DNA of 40,958 nucleotides from Rhodothermales bacterium (GTDB lineage Bacteria > Bacteroidota > Rhodothermia > Rhodothermales > UBA10348), in NCBI GenBank assembly GCA_017859335.1, contig JAFMNH010000008.1:898-41855 (forward strand), read 5' to 3'. The position numbers and the translations under genes are program-made. Positions 8,201 through 14,549 of the stretch are shown here, piece after piece. The notes below the pieces were generated by a model. That model worked only from the letters and a program-made list of their open reading frames with translations, had not been told where the DNA came from and made no database searches. Every line of letters starts with the position of its first letter. The first letter of the stretch is position 1.

Positions 8201-8545
8201 CAGCCCACGTTCACGGCCGCCGGCCTCGTCATGTTCAGGCAGCGCCCCGGCACGGCCAAGGGCACCATGTTCATCTTCCTAGAAGACGAGACCGGCTACA
8301 TCCAATGCATCTGCAAGCCCGACATCCGGGAAAAGATGGGCGAAACACTGCATGAGAGCGCCCTCATCGTCCGGGGCAAACTGCAGGTCGTCGGGCCCTG
8401 GCGGGGCATCATGGTCGAAGAGGCCTGGGCGCTGGCGGGAGTTATCGGGGGCTACAAGGGCCGACCCGGGTCCCAGTACTACGGCCGGGACGAGCGGGAA
8501 ACCGCATTTGAACGTGCACCCAGGAAGCGGGGCCAGCACGCCTGA
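5249..8545 (+). CDS. dnaE2: Error-prone DNA polymerase III alpha subunit DnaE2
   Basis: A 1098-residue C-family DNA polymerase of the DnaE2 (ImuC) type, which performs mutagenic lesion bypass as part of the SOS mutasome. The N-terminal PHP domain starts with FVHLHARSWYSF and GITDRHGTYGV. The palm carries the catalytic aspartates in PDIDLDFD (Asp400 and Asp402) and in VKLDVLG (Asp550). Residues 500-545 include LGQHSGGMVLT. The fingers show KFVGYGFCRSHAASFA. A helix-hairpin-helix region and a C-terminal OB fold (GTAKGTMFIFLEDETGYIQC) follow. Length is typical for DnaE2 and shorter than replicative DnaE. The start gives an intact first PHP strand immediately. It is preceded by a LexA-like palindrome and promoter copy C. 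ImuB and the DUF6504 protein carry the same promoter. Confidence 0.95.
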   Translation: MFVHLHARSWYSFRAGGSPPEALAAEAARLGMSSMGITDRHGTYGVIRFQQACKEHGLRHVLGAEVPLQWTPPGSQQSFDRHHPIGDVVLLAKNREGYANLCRLLTDAHLTAGERDDRDNPWTTFDVLAEHAKDLICLTGSDEGLLYPLMDAGMSMLAGQLTGALKEIFDDRLFVELTHQRRKGDDRRLGRLIRHAAQAGIPTVATGDVRYALPRDYWRYDLLTCIRHGITVFEDHPHRPSNAMAYVQPEAELARRGLPHDAIHRSGEIAGACQVDLIPGHIIPPGARLPEGVTSGDLFRQKVEAGFARKYPEGAKHWKAARQRLEKEVVIIMDLDIQDFFLVVAEVVEEAGRRGIRCLGRGSAANSIVTYLLDITRVCPIEHNLLFERFLHRGRKGTPDIDLDFDSSRRMEIIEWMEERFGAAHTGMAATIDRYLTKSAVQDTAKALGWPPEMAVQMSKRCSHEPPTAEYNATHIEGVAGGKSPLLKILLSASTALMTVPRHLGQHSGGMVLTRDPMPYFSPLQQSANGVRVVQFDKNDLEWLGLVKLDVLGLRMLGAVSEAARLVADRQGEIIDLDALPFDDPKVYDRICEGDVLGLFQIESPAQMSAGARIQARSMQDLIKQISLVRPGPILGGLMHPFIRRHQGIETVRYEHPILEDILHDTYGVIVFQEQVLEVAHRFAGWSLDRADQFRRLMSRFRDSNEMESMREGFVESALQVDTNPPISRTVANRVFDQVSKFVGYGFCRSHAASFALTVYHSAYLKAYYPAAFMAAVMQHRPGMYAQMTLEQEARRHGVRVLVPDINISGLRFDLENVQYAWAIRKPLTSVKGVSETFAKDIVLERQLGAFTSFEDFFHRVPADEKELRSLAKAGAFDQLEGANRTVLYKMQVLLRRRASGAQLDFESQKMARTLLDVRSLEEKDIPALPGITLRTRLEWDLRTHSGPRVHPMIVLRQHLADWEIRPIDTAREFGTVLPWKEKQQPTFTAAGLVMFRQRPGTAKGTMFIFLEDETGYIQCICKPDIREKMGETLHESALIVRGKLQVVGPWRGIMVEEAWALAGVIGGYKGRPGSQYYGRDERETAFERAPRKRGQHA

Positions 8546-8583
8546 AGGACGGATCATGAAGGCGAAGGTCATCGTTTGCATTT

Positions 8584-8664
8584 CCATATTACACTATGGT
8601 CATACTGCAATACGCCTTCAAACCACGTATTGGATCATGGCAGTATGGCTATCGTGTCATATTG
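8584..8664. repeat. Long imperfect inverted repeat upstream of the SRAP gene
   Basis: The left arm 8584-8607 and right arm 8641-8664 pair at 19 of 24 positions. The inner 7-mers CAATACG (8608-8614) and CGTATTG (8626-8632) pair perfectly, with an 8-base bulge before the right arm. The whole element ends 39 bases before the SRAP start, where an operator or a 5' UTR hairpin would act. No terminator T-run follows. Confidence 0.6.
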
Positions 8665-8703
8665 AAAAACCAACATACCCTCCCCTGAATACCTACAACG
8701 CTC

Positions 8704-9384
8704 ATGTGCGGACGCATTGTAAACAACATGCAGCCACGTTTTCTGCGTGAGCAATTCGACGAAGTCGCTGGGGCGGATATCCTCGAAGAAACCGGCCTAC
8801 TGCCACGATTCAATCTCCCGCCGACGGGTCATTTGCCCGGAATCCGGATGAACCAATACGGAGGTCAGAAATGGGAAATATTCCGGTGGGGCCTGATTCC
8901 GCGATGGGCTAAACCTGATCGTATTCCGGATCGCACCTTCAATGCACGCGGAGAAACGGTCGCGGATAAACCGACATTCCGCGAAGCATGGAAGAAAAGA
9001 CGCTGTGTTCTTCCCATCAGCGGGTATTTTGAATGGACCGGGCCAAAGGGCCACAAGGAGCCCTTCTATTTTCACCGGGAGGATGGAACGCCCCTCATGT
9101 TGGCCGGCCTGTGGGAAACATGGCAACACGAGGATACCTTAGTGGAATCGTGTACGATAATAACCCGGCCTTCCACGGGAAAAACTGCAGAGTATCATCA
9201 CCGGATGCCTGTTTTCATCGACCGAACAGAAATGGATGCCTGGCTGTCAGGTCCCGTGGAAGTGGCAGCAGCTTTGATTCAAAAACCGGATATTGACGCA
9301 CTGGATATATATCCGGTAAGTCGGGAGGTCAATAACACACGCAACGACTACGCTTCATTGATAGAACCCATCGCCTCCGAATAA
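8704..9384 (+). CDS. SRAP-domain abasic-site crosslinking protein (HMCES/YedK family)
   Basis: A 226-residue SOS response-associated peptidase (SRAP) protein. Members form a thiazolidine crosslink between the N-terminal cysteine and an abasic site in single-stranded DNA, protecting it from breakage. The start MCGRI puts Cys2 at the new N terminus after Met removal, which fixes ATG 8704. The other active-site residues are present: Asn80 in TFNARGE, Glu110 in SGYFEW and His165 in YHHRMPV. WGLIPRWAK (62-70) is a conserved family motif. It lies 158 bp downstream of dnaE2 and so belongs functionally with the damage-tolerance genes. It has a separate upstream inverted repeat (8584-8664). Base composition is visibly more AT-rich than dnaE2, suggesting a separate origin. 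Confidence 0.93.
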   Translation: MCGRIVNNMQPRFLREQFDEVAGADILEETGLLPRFNLPPTGHLPGIRMNQYGGQKWEIFRWGLIPRWAKPDRIPDRTFNARGETVADKPTFREAWKKRRCVLPISGYFEWTGPKGHKEPFYFHREDGTPLMLAGLWETWQHEDTLVESCTIITRPSTGKTAEYHHRMPVFIDRTEMDAWLSGPVEVAAALIQKPDIDALDIYPVSREVNNTRNDYASLIEPIASE

Positions 9385-9420
9385 TCCATCAATACGAGTA
9401 TTTCCGTGTATCGGACACAA

Positions 9421-9455
9421 AAAAGGGGACACATGCAGCATGCGTCCCCTTTTTC
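9421..9455. terminator. Bidirectional terminator between the SRAP and H-NS genes
   Basis: AAAAGGGGAC (9421-9430) pairs with GTCCCCTTTT (9444-9453) around a 13-base loop that itself can fold through CATG repeats. T-runs lie on the 3' side in both directions. It sits between two convergent genes ending at 9384 and 9473. Confidence 0.88.
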
Positions 9456-9472
9456 ATTTTCCTGGCGCGGAA

Positions 9473-9799
9473 TCAAACGGCAAAATCTTCTTTTGTTTTG
9501 CCCTTTTCGATTTCTTCAGCCATCCACTTGGGCATGCGACCGCGACCTGCCCACGTATTTTTGGCATTTTTAGGATCGCGATATTTGACCTGTGCCTTCG
9601 CCCTCTTTACCGTTTTGCGCTTGCGCACCGGCTTGATTTCTTGAACCAACTCAGCAACCGGAAAACCGGCTTCCTGGGCAATGGCTTGAATTTTCTTTTT
9701 GGCTTCAGACTTGGCTTTACGCTCGCGCTTTTTCAATTCCCGATCGATATCCCTACTCATTTTGGTAAGGTCAGCCCGGGATAGTTTTGTCAGATCCAT
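9473..9799 (-). CDS. H-NS family nucleoid-associated protein
   Basis: A 108-residue DNA-binding protein. The N-terminal 40 residues are a highly charged, probably coiled-coil oligomerisation region (RDIDRELKKRERKAKSEAKKK). A basic linker (KPVRKRKTVKRAK, 57-69) follows, then the H-NS C-terminal DNA-binding domain with KYRDP (72-76) and TWAGRGRMPKW (82-92). The GRGR core resembles the minor-groove hook Q/R-GR motif used to read AT-rich DNA. H-NS proteins silence AT-rich, often foreign, genes and are best known from Proteobacteria; finding one beside T9SS-type genes is unusual. The gene is itself more AT-rich than its surroundings. A possible promoter with a palindrome lies at 9834-9863. Start ATG 9799 opens directly into the charged helix. 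Confidence 0.88.
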   Translation of the reverse strand: MDLTKLSRADLTKMSRDIDRELKKRERKAKSEAKKKIQAIAQEAGFPVAELVQEIKPVRKRKTVKRAKAQVKYRDPKNAKNTWAGRGRMPKWMAEEIEKGKTKEDFAV

Positions 9800-10208
9800 G
9801 GAATAAATACAGTGGGGTTATTAATGACATTCCGAAAATATGTGCACATTAAAATAATGTAAAGGAGATTCCTTTCTTTTTCATGTTTCAGATACGACCC
9901 ATACATCCCTCACGTAGAATTCCAATCGATAATATCCTGAAACTACAACCGGACAGACATCAGTAAGCAACGGGTAACACCTCACGGCACGTGGGAAAAT
10001 TCACATGACCCAACATTGGGTATTGGTGTATTTTTCGGTGTTCGTTATCACGAGTTGCCACCCGGTGACTCTCTTCTGTATGACCGTAACGCCGCGGCAC
10101 GTTTGCTCAACAGACGTCGTTCGGTGTCAGGGTTGCCCCATCGGGAATCCAACCTTCGTACACAGCAATCCCCTTATCACCCGTACAACTCCAACCTGAG
10201 GTAACGCC
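9800..10208. other. AT-rich divergent intergenic region, 409 bp
   Basis: This separates the H-NS gene from the polyamine operon. It holds the candidate H-NS promoter (9834-9863), the inverted repeat ACATTA-AAA-TAATGT (9846-9860), and the palindrome ACCCAA-CA-TTGGGT (10008-10021), which is followed by TATTTTTC (10029-10036) as a possible -7 for the operon. Two short open frames at about 10005-10204 look uncodon-like and are not called. Confidence 0.5.
9834..9863 (-). promoter_or_regulatory. Candidate H-NS gene promoter with central palindrome
   Basis: On the minus strand TTTAC (from 9863) and TATTTTC (from 9840) are spaced like a -33/-7 pair. Between and touching them lies the perfect 10-bp palindrome ATGTGCACAT (9840-9849). 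The word GTGCACAT resembles the ATGCACAT repeats of the mutasome promoters. This is pattern-based only. Confidence 0.35.
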
Positions 10209-10478
10209 ATGTTGCTTGATACGGATCTGATGTTCGCACCAGAAGGCCTCGAAACCGAGGAAATGGACTTCAACACCACACTGACCGGTGACATCCACGA
10301 AATCGTCGCGCTCTCGTTCGATGATGATGACTGGGATGATGATGACTTCGAGGATGATGATGACTACATCCTTGACGACGAAGACGAAGAAGATGACGAG
10401 GATGACGACTGGGACGAAGACGACTTCGAAGAGGATGAAGACGAAGACGACGACTGGGGCGACGAAGACGCATGGTAG
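10209..10478 (+). CDS. Extremely acidic 89-residue protein, function unknown
   Basis: Not assigned to a family. Residues 1-37 are ordinary and mildly acidic; residues 38-89 contain 41 Asp/Glu of 52, interrupted at intervals by single aromatic residues (DDDDW, DDDDF, DDDDY, DDDW, DEDDF, DDDW). GAGG at 10198-10201 lies seven bases before the ATG and supports the start. The stop overlaps the start of the deoxyhypusine-synthase-like gene by 7 bp, so the two are probably translationally coupled, and the polyamine genes follow. The tail could bind polyamines or basic proteins, or mimic DNA; each is speculation. The coding nature is supported by the SD and the overlap, though GA-rich repeats could also arise by codon slippage. 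Confidence 0.7.
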   Translation: MLLDTDLMFAPEGLETEEMDFNTTLTGDIHEIVALSFDDDDWDDDDFEDDDDYILDDEDEEDDEDDDWDEDDFEEDEDEDDDWGDEDAW

Positions 10479-11524
10479 AGGATCGGCAGGAATCCGGTCC
10501 CCGTTCGGAGCGCGTCATCGCGCATGACACAGAGGCACGCAACAGAGCGGGCATGCCCGGCGTTGCGCGGTTCATCGAGCATCATTTCCGTCACTTCAAC
10601 GCGGCAGCGCTCGTTGATGCGGCGAAGGGCTACGTGCGCCATCTTTCCAACGATGGTAAAATGATGGTCACGTTGGCTGGTGCCATGAGTACCGCCGAGC
10701 TCGGGCTATCCTTGGCGGAGATGATCCGTGAGGGACACGTTCACGCTATTACGTGTACCGGAGCCAACCTGGAAGAAGACGTCTTCAACCTGGTTGCCCA
10801 CGATCATTACGTTCGCATCCCCAAGTATAGGGACCTCACGGCCGCTGACGAGCAAGCCTTGCTGGAACGGCATCTCAACCGTGTCACGGATACATGCATT
10901 CCCGAAGAGGAAGCCATCCGTCGCATTGAGGATGTCATCCTGGAAGCGTGGCAGGACGCGGATGCCAAGGGCGAGCGATATTTCCCGCACGAATTCCTGT
11001 ATCGCATCCTGCTCAATGGCTCCCTGGAGCATCACTACCAGATCGATCCCGCCGACTCCTGGCTTCTGGCAGCAGCTGAAAAGAACCTGCCCATCGTCGT
11101 TCCTGGCTGGGAGGATTCCACGCTCGGAAACATTTATGCCGCCCACTGTCTCGAGGGACACATAGGGAACGTACACACTGTTCGGTCCGGCATCGAGTAC
11201 ATGATGGTACTGGCCGACTGGTACACGGACACGGCCACGAACCACCCTGTCGGATTTTTCCAGATTGGTGGCGGGATTGCAGGCGACTTTCCGATCTGCG
11301 TCGTTCCGATGCTTGAACAGGATCTGCAACGCGACACACGCAAGTGGGCATGGTTCTGCCAGATCAGCGACTCCACGACCAGTTTCGGCTCCTACTCCGG
11401 TGCCGTACCGAACGAAAAGATCACCTGGGGTAAACTGGACGAGTCCAGTGAGTCCCACATCATTGAGTCGGATGCCACCATTGTGGCCCCGCTGATCTTC
11501 GCCTGGGTTCTGGAACGCGCCTGA
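10472..11524 (+). CDS. Deoxyhypusine-synthase-like aminobutyl transferase
   Basis: A 350-residue protein of the deoxyhypusine synthase family. In eukaryotes and archaea this NAD-dependent enzyme moves the aminobutyl group of spermidine to eIF5A. Bacteria lack that target, and bacterial members act, or are thought to act, on free polyamines, for example making homospermidine. Here the Lys in ITWGKL (Lys321) matches the enzyme-imine lysine of DHS (SWGKI). GAMSTAELGLSLAEMI and TGANLEEDVFNL match the NAD-binding region, and GGGIAGDFPICVVPML is also family-typical. It starts inside the end of the acidic-protein gene and is followed 57 bp later by speA. Context points to use of putrescine or spermidine made by the downstream enzymes. 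The exact product is unknown. Confidence 0.85.
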   Translation: MVEDRQESGPRSERVIAHDTEARNRAGMPGVARFIEHHFRHFNAAALVDAAKGYVRHLSNDGKMMVTLAGAMSTAELGLSLAEMIREGHVHAITCTGANLEEDVFNLVAHDHYVRIPKYRDLTAADEQALLERHLNRVTDTCIPEEEAIRRIEDVILEAWQDADAKGERYFPHEFLYRILLNGSLEHHYQIDPADSWLLAAAEKNLPIVVPGWEDSTLGNIYAAHCLEGHIGNVHTVRSGIEYMMVLADWYTDTATNHPVGFFQIGGGIAGDFPICVVPMLEQDLQRDTRKWAWFCQISDSTTSFGSYSGAVPNEKITWGKLDESSESHIIESDATIVAPLIFAWVLERA

Positions 11525-11581
11525 GCGCCTCCCCCGGTCTGCGACTCTCCTGCCTTCTTACCATTTTTCCATTCCGAAGCA

Positions 11582-13612
11582 TTGCCCCAATCTGCTGTTT
11601 CCCTATCCGTTCCTCCACTGGGTCCGGACGAAGTCTGGACCACGGATCACGCCGAAGAACTGTATCTGATGTCGGCGTGGTCGGATGGCTTCTTCTCTGT
11701 TGGTGATAATGGCAACGCACAGGTCAATCCGACAAAGGATCGTGATTCCGGTATCGATATTGCCAAGGTCGTGGCCCACCTTGAGCGCAAAGGCATCACC
11801 TTTCCGCTGCTCATCCGCTTCCAGGACGTCCTGAAGGGCCGCATAGAGCAACTCTACGAGGCGTTCAAGGACGCACTCACCGAAGTCGAGTACGGCGGCA
11901 CCTACACGGCCGTCTATCCGATCAAGGTGAATCAGCTGCATGAGGTCGTCGAGGAAATCCTGGATGCCGGCAAGCCTCTGGGCATTGGACTGGAGTGCGG
12001 TTCGAAGGCCGAACTCATTGCGGCCCTCCCTTTGTTGGAGGACGACGATACCCTGCTGATCTGCAACGGCTACAAGGACAGCGCCATGCTGGATCTGATC
12101 CTGTCCGGTCAGCAGATGGGCAAGTCCGTGCTGCCGGTCGTGGAAAAGATGGACGAATTCATGTCCTACGACAGCCAGGCACGGGCCATCGGACTGGCGG
12201 CGCCCTTCGGCGTCAGGCTCCGCCTGACGACGGCGGGCGCCGGGAAGTGGGCCGACTCCGGCGGCGACCAATCCAAATTCGGCATCTCCGTCCCCGAGCT
12301 GCTCCGTGTTGTTGAGCACCTCGAAGCACATGATGAGCAGGACCGCTTCCGCCTCCTGCACTTCCACCTGGGCAGCCAGATTTCCGACATCCGCACGCTC
12401 AAGCGGGCGGTTCGGGAAATCACGCAGGTCTACGCGCAGCTCAAGCGCCGCGGCCTGGGCATCCGCTATCTCGATGTCGGGGGCGGCCTGGGCATCAACT
12501 ACGGAGGGACCTATGCCAGCCACGACGATGCCATCAATTATTCGCTCGGCGAGTACGCCAACGCCATCGCCTCCACGGTAAAGGAAGTGTGCGACGCAGA
12601 GGGAGTCGAACATCCTGATCTGATTTCAGAGAGTGGCCGTGCGCTGACAGCCCATCACTCGGTGCTGATCGTCAACTCGATCGGGCTGTACTCCAAGGAA
12701 GAAGCGCCGGAAGATTACACGCCGGGCCCTGACAGTCACCGACTGGTTGCGGATCTGCATGCCCTGCGGGAGTGGCTTCGAGAAGAGCCCGGTATGGCCA
12801 TGCCCCAACTACTGGAGGCCTACCACGATGCCGCCGGCAAGCGGGCCGAGGCGGACTCCCTGTTCTCGTTGGGATACCTCCCGCTGGAGGAAAAGGCATC
12901 CATCGAGGGCCTGTACTGGGCCATCTGTCGCACCATCAACGACCGGGTCCAAACCTGGGAATCCGAAGCGTTGCCCCCTGAGCTTGATCGCCTGGACTCC
13001 CACTTGATCGACCAATGCCTGTGCGACTTCTCGGTGTTCCAGTCGCTGCTGGACCACTGGGCCATCGGTCAGCGCTTCCCCATCGTGCCCATCCAGCGCC
13101 TGGATGAAGAGCCCACCCGCCGCGCCGTGCTCGTGGACCTGACCTGCGATTCGGATGGCAAGGTGTCCTCCTTCATCGGCCCGGGACATCGGGAATACGA
13201 ATTCCTGCACATGCACGAGCCGAATCCGGGCGAAACGTACCGCTTCGGCATTTTCCTGGTGGGCGCCTACCAGGACATCATGGGCGATACGCACAACCTC
13301 TTCGGTCGGGTGACGGAGGCGCACATCTATGCCGATGCGGATGAACCGGAAGGCTTCTATGTCGAGAAGATCATCCGCGGCACCAAGGTCAAGGACATGT
13401 TGGCGCTCGTGCAGTACTTCCCGAACGATCTCTACAACCGCATGAGCCGGCACATCCGCTCGAAAGTGCAGTCAGGCCAACTCAAATCAAGCGAGGGCTA
13501 CGAACTCCTCGAGCGCTACGCCGAGACGTTCAACGATTCCACCTATTACACGGCGCCGAGTACCGGTCCGACGGTATCCGGCAGCCGGAAGCGGAAGGTG
13601 AACCATGAGTAA
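11582..13612 (+). CDS. speA: Biosynthetic arginine decarboxylase
   Basis: A 676-residue PLP enzyme of fold type III that converts arginine to agmatine, the first step of putrescine synthesis. The PLP lysine is Lys115 in VYPIKVNQ. GVRLRLTTAGAGKWADSGG and LHFHLGSQISDIRT are classic SpeA segments, followed by the GGGLGINY loop that binds PLP phosphate. CDFSVFQSLLDHW supplies the second-subunit region with Cys. Length fits the SpeA family (about 630-680). The N terminus needs the VWTTDHAEELYLMSAW segment, which aligns with family starts, so the TTG at 11582 is used; the next ATG (about 11669) would cut that segment. It overlaps aguB by 8 bp. With aguA and aguB it forms a complete arginine-to-putrescine route. 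Confidence 0.95.
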   Translation: MPQSAVSLSVPPLGPDEVWTTDHAEELYLMSAWSDGFFSVGDNGNAQVNPTKDRDSGIDIAKVVAHLERKGITFPLLIRFQDVLKGRIEQLYEAFKDALTEVEYGGTYTAVYPIKVNQLHEVVEEILDAGKPLGIGLECGSKAELIAALPLLEDDDTLLICNGYKDSAMLDLILSGQQMGKSVLPVVEKMDEFMSYDSQARAIGLAAPFGVRLRLTTAGAGKWADSGGDQSKFGISVPELLRVVEHLEAHDEQDRFRLLHFHLGSQISDIRTLKRAVREITQVYAQLKRRGLGIRYLDVGGGLGINYGGTYASHDDAINYSLGEYANAIASTVKEVCDAEGVEHPDLISESGRALTAHHSVLIVNSIGLYSKEEAPEDYTPGPDSHRLVADLHALREWLREEPGMAMPQLLEAYHDAAGKRAEADSLFSLGYLPLEEKASIEGLYWAICRTINDRVQTWESEALPPELDRLDSHLIDQCLCDFSVFQSLLDHWAIGQRFPIVPIQRLDEEPTRRAVLVDLTCDSDGKVSSFIGPGHREYEFLHMHEPNPGETYRFGIFLVGAYQDIMGDTHNLFGRVTEAHIYADADEPEGFYVEKIIRGTKVKDMLALVQYFPNDLYNRMSRHIRSKVQSGQLKSSEGYELLERYAETFNDSTYYTAPSTGPTVSGSRKRKVNHE

Positions 13613-14549
13613 TAAGACGACGAGTAAGGCATCTACCAGCGCTCCCCGCAACACCTCCAAGCCGAAAATTGCCGCCCTTCAGTTCTCCTGCACGGACAAC
13701 CCGGCGGAGAACCTGGCCCGCGCCGAGGAGCTGGCCCGCCAGGCCGCTGCAGAAGGCGCCAACCTGATCTGTATGCCTGAGCTGTTCCAGACACGGTATT
13801 TCTGCCAAACCGAGTCGGTGGATTTGTTTGACCTGGCCGAGCCGGTGCCCGGCCCCACCTCGGAGCATTTCGAGAAGCTGGCGGCCGAGCTCGGCGTTTC
13901 GTTCGTGCTCAGTCTGTTCGAAAAACGGACCGAAGGCGTCTACCACAACACCGCATGTGTCATCGATCCGGAGAAGGGCTATCTGGGTAAGTATCGCAAG
14001 ATGCACATCCCGGACGATCCACTCTATCTGGAGAAGTTCTATTTCACGCCCGGAGATCTGGGCGTCAAGGTATTCGAAACGGCGGGCCTCAAGGTCGGCG
14101 TCCTGATCTGCTGGGACCAGTGGTTTCCGGAAGGAGCTCGCCTGGCGGCACTCAAGGGCGCGCAAGTCCTGGTCTATCCGACGGCCATCGGCTGGCATCT
14201 GTCGGAGAAGGACACGCACGGAGCGGGCCAGCTGTCGTCATGGCAGACTATCCAGCGCTCCCACGCGGTCGCTAATGGCGTATACGTGGTAGCGGTCAAC
14301 CGGACTGGCTTCGAGCCCACGTACGAGGGTGGCAAGCCGCCCGAAGGCATCCAATTCTGGGGCCACACGTTCATTGCCGGACCGAATGGTGTGCCGCGGG
14401 TTGAAGCCGGGGAGACCGACGAAGGCGTGTTCACGACCGACTTTGACCTGGGCGCGCTGCGCGAACAGCGTCACGGGTGGCCGTTCCTTCGCGATCGGCG
14501 GGTGGATCAGTACGACGCCATCACCAAGCTGTTCGATGACGAGGACTGA
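13605..14549 (+). CDS. aguB: N-carbamoylputrescine amidohydrolase
   Basis: A 314-residue nitrilase-superfamily hydrolase that converts N-carbamoylputrescine to putrescine, CO2 and ammonia. The Glu-Lys-Cys triad is visible: Glu59 in MPELFQTRYFC, Lys132 in KYRKMHIP and Cys169 in LICWDQWFPE. YPTAIGWHL and the WQTIQRSHAVANGVYV segment are characteristic of AguB rather than other nitrilases. The first 20 residues are a Ser/Thr-rich extension ahead of the family start. AAGGTGA lies just before ATG 13605, inside the end of speA (8-bp overlap), and its 3' end overlaps aguA by 14 bp, so the three genes are tightly coupled. Confidence 0.96.
   Translation: MSNKTTSKASTSAPRNTSKPKIAALQFSCTDNPAENLARAEELARQAAAEGANLICMPELFQTRYFCQTESVDLFDLAEPVPGPTSEHFEKLAAELGVSFVLSLFEKRTEGVYHNTACVIDPEKGYLGKYRKMHIPDDPLYLEKFYFTPGDLGVKVFETAGLKVGVLICWDQWFPEGARLAALKGAQVLVYPTAIGWHLSEKDTHGAGQLSSWQTIQRSHAVANGVYVVAVNRTGFEPTYEGGKPPEGIQFWGHTFIAGPNGVPRVEAGETDEGVFTTDFDLGALREQRHGWPFLRDRRVDQYDAITKLFDDED

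Noticed and set aside
10005-10204. Two overlapping short frames upstream of the acidic protein
   Set aside because: No SD, no conserved motif, odd composition; more likely promoter/leader DNA.
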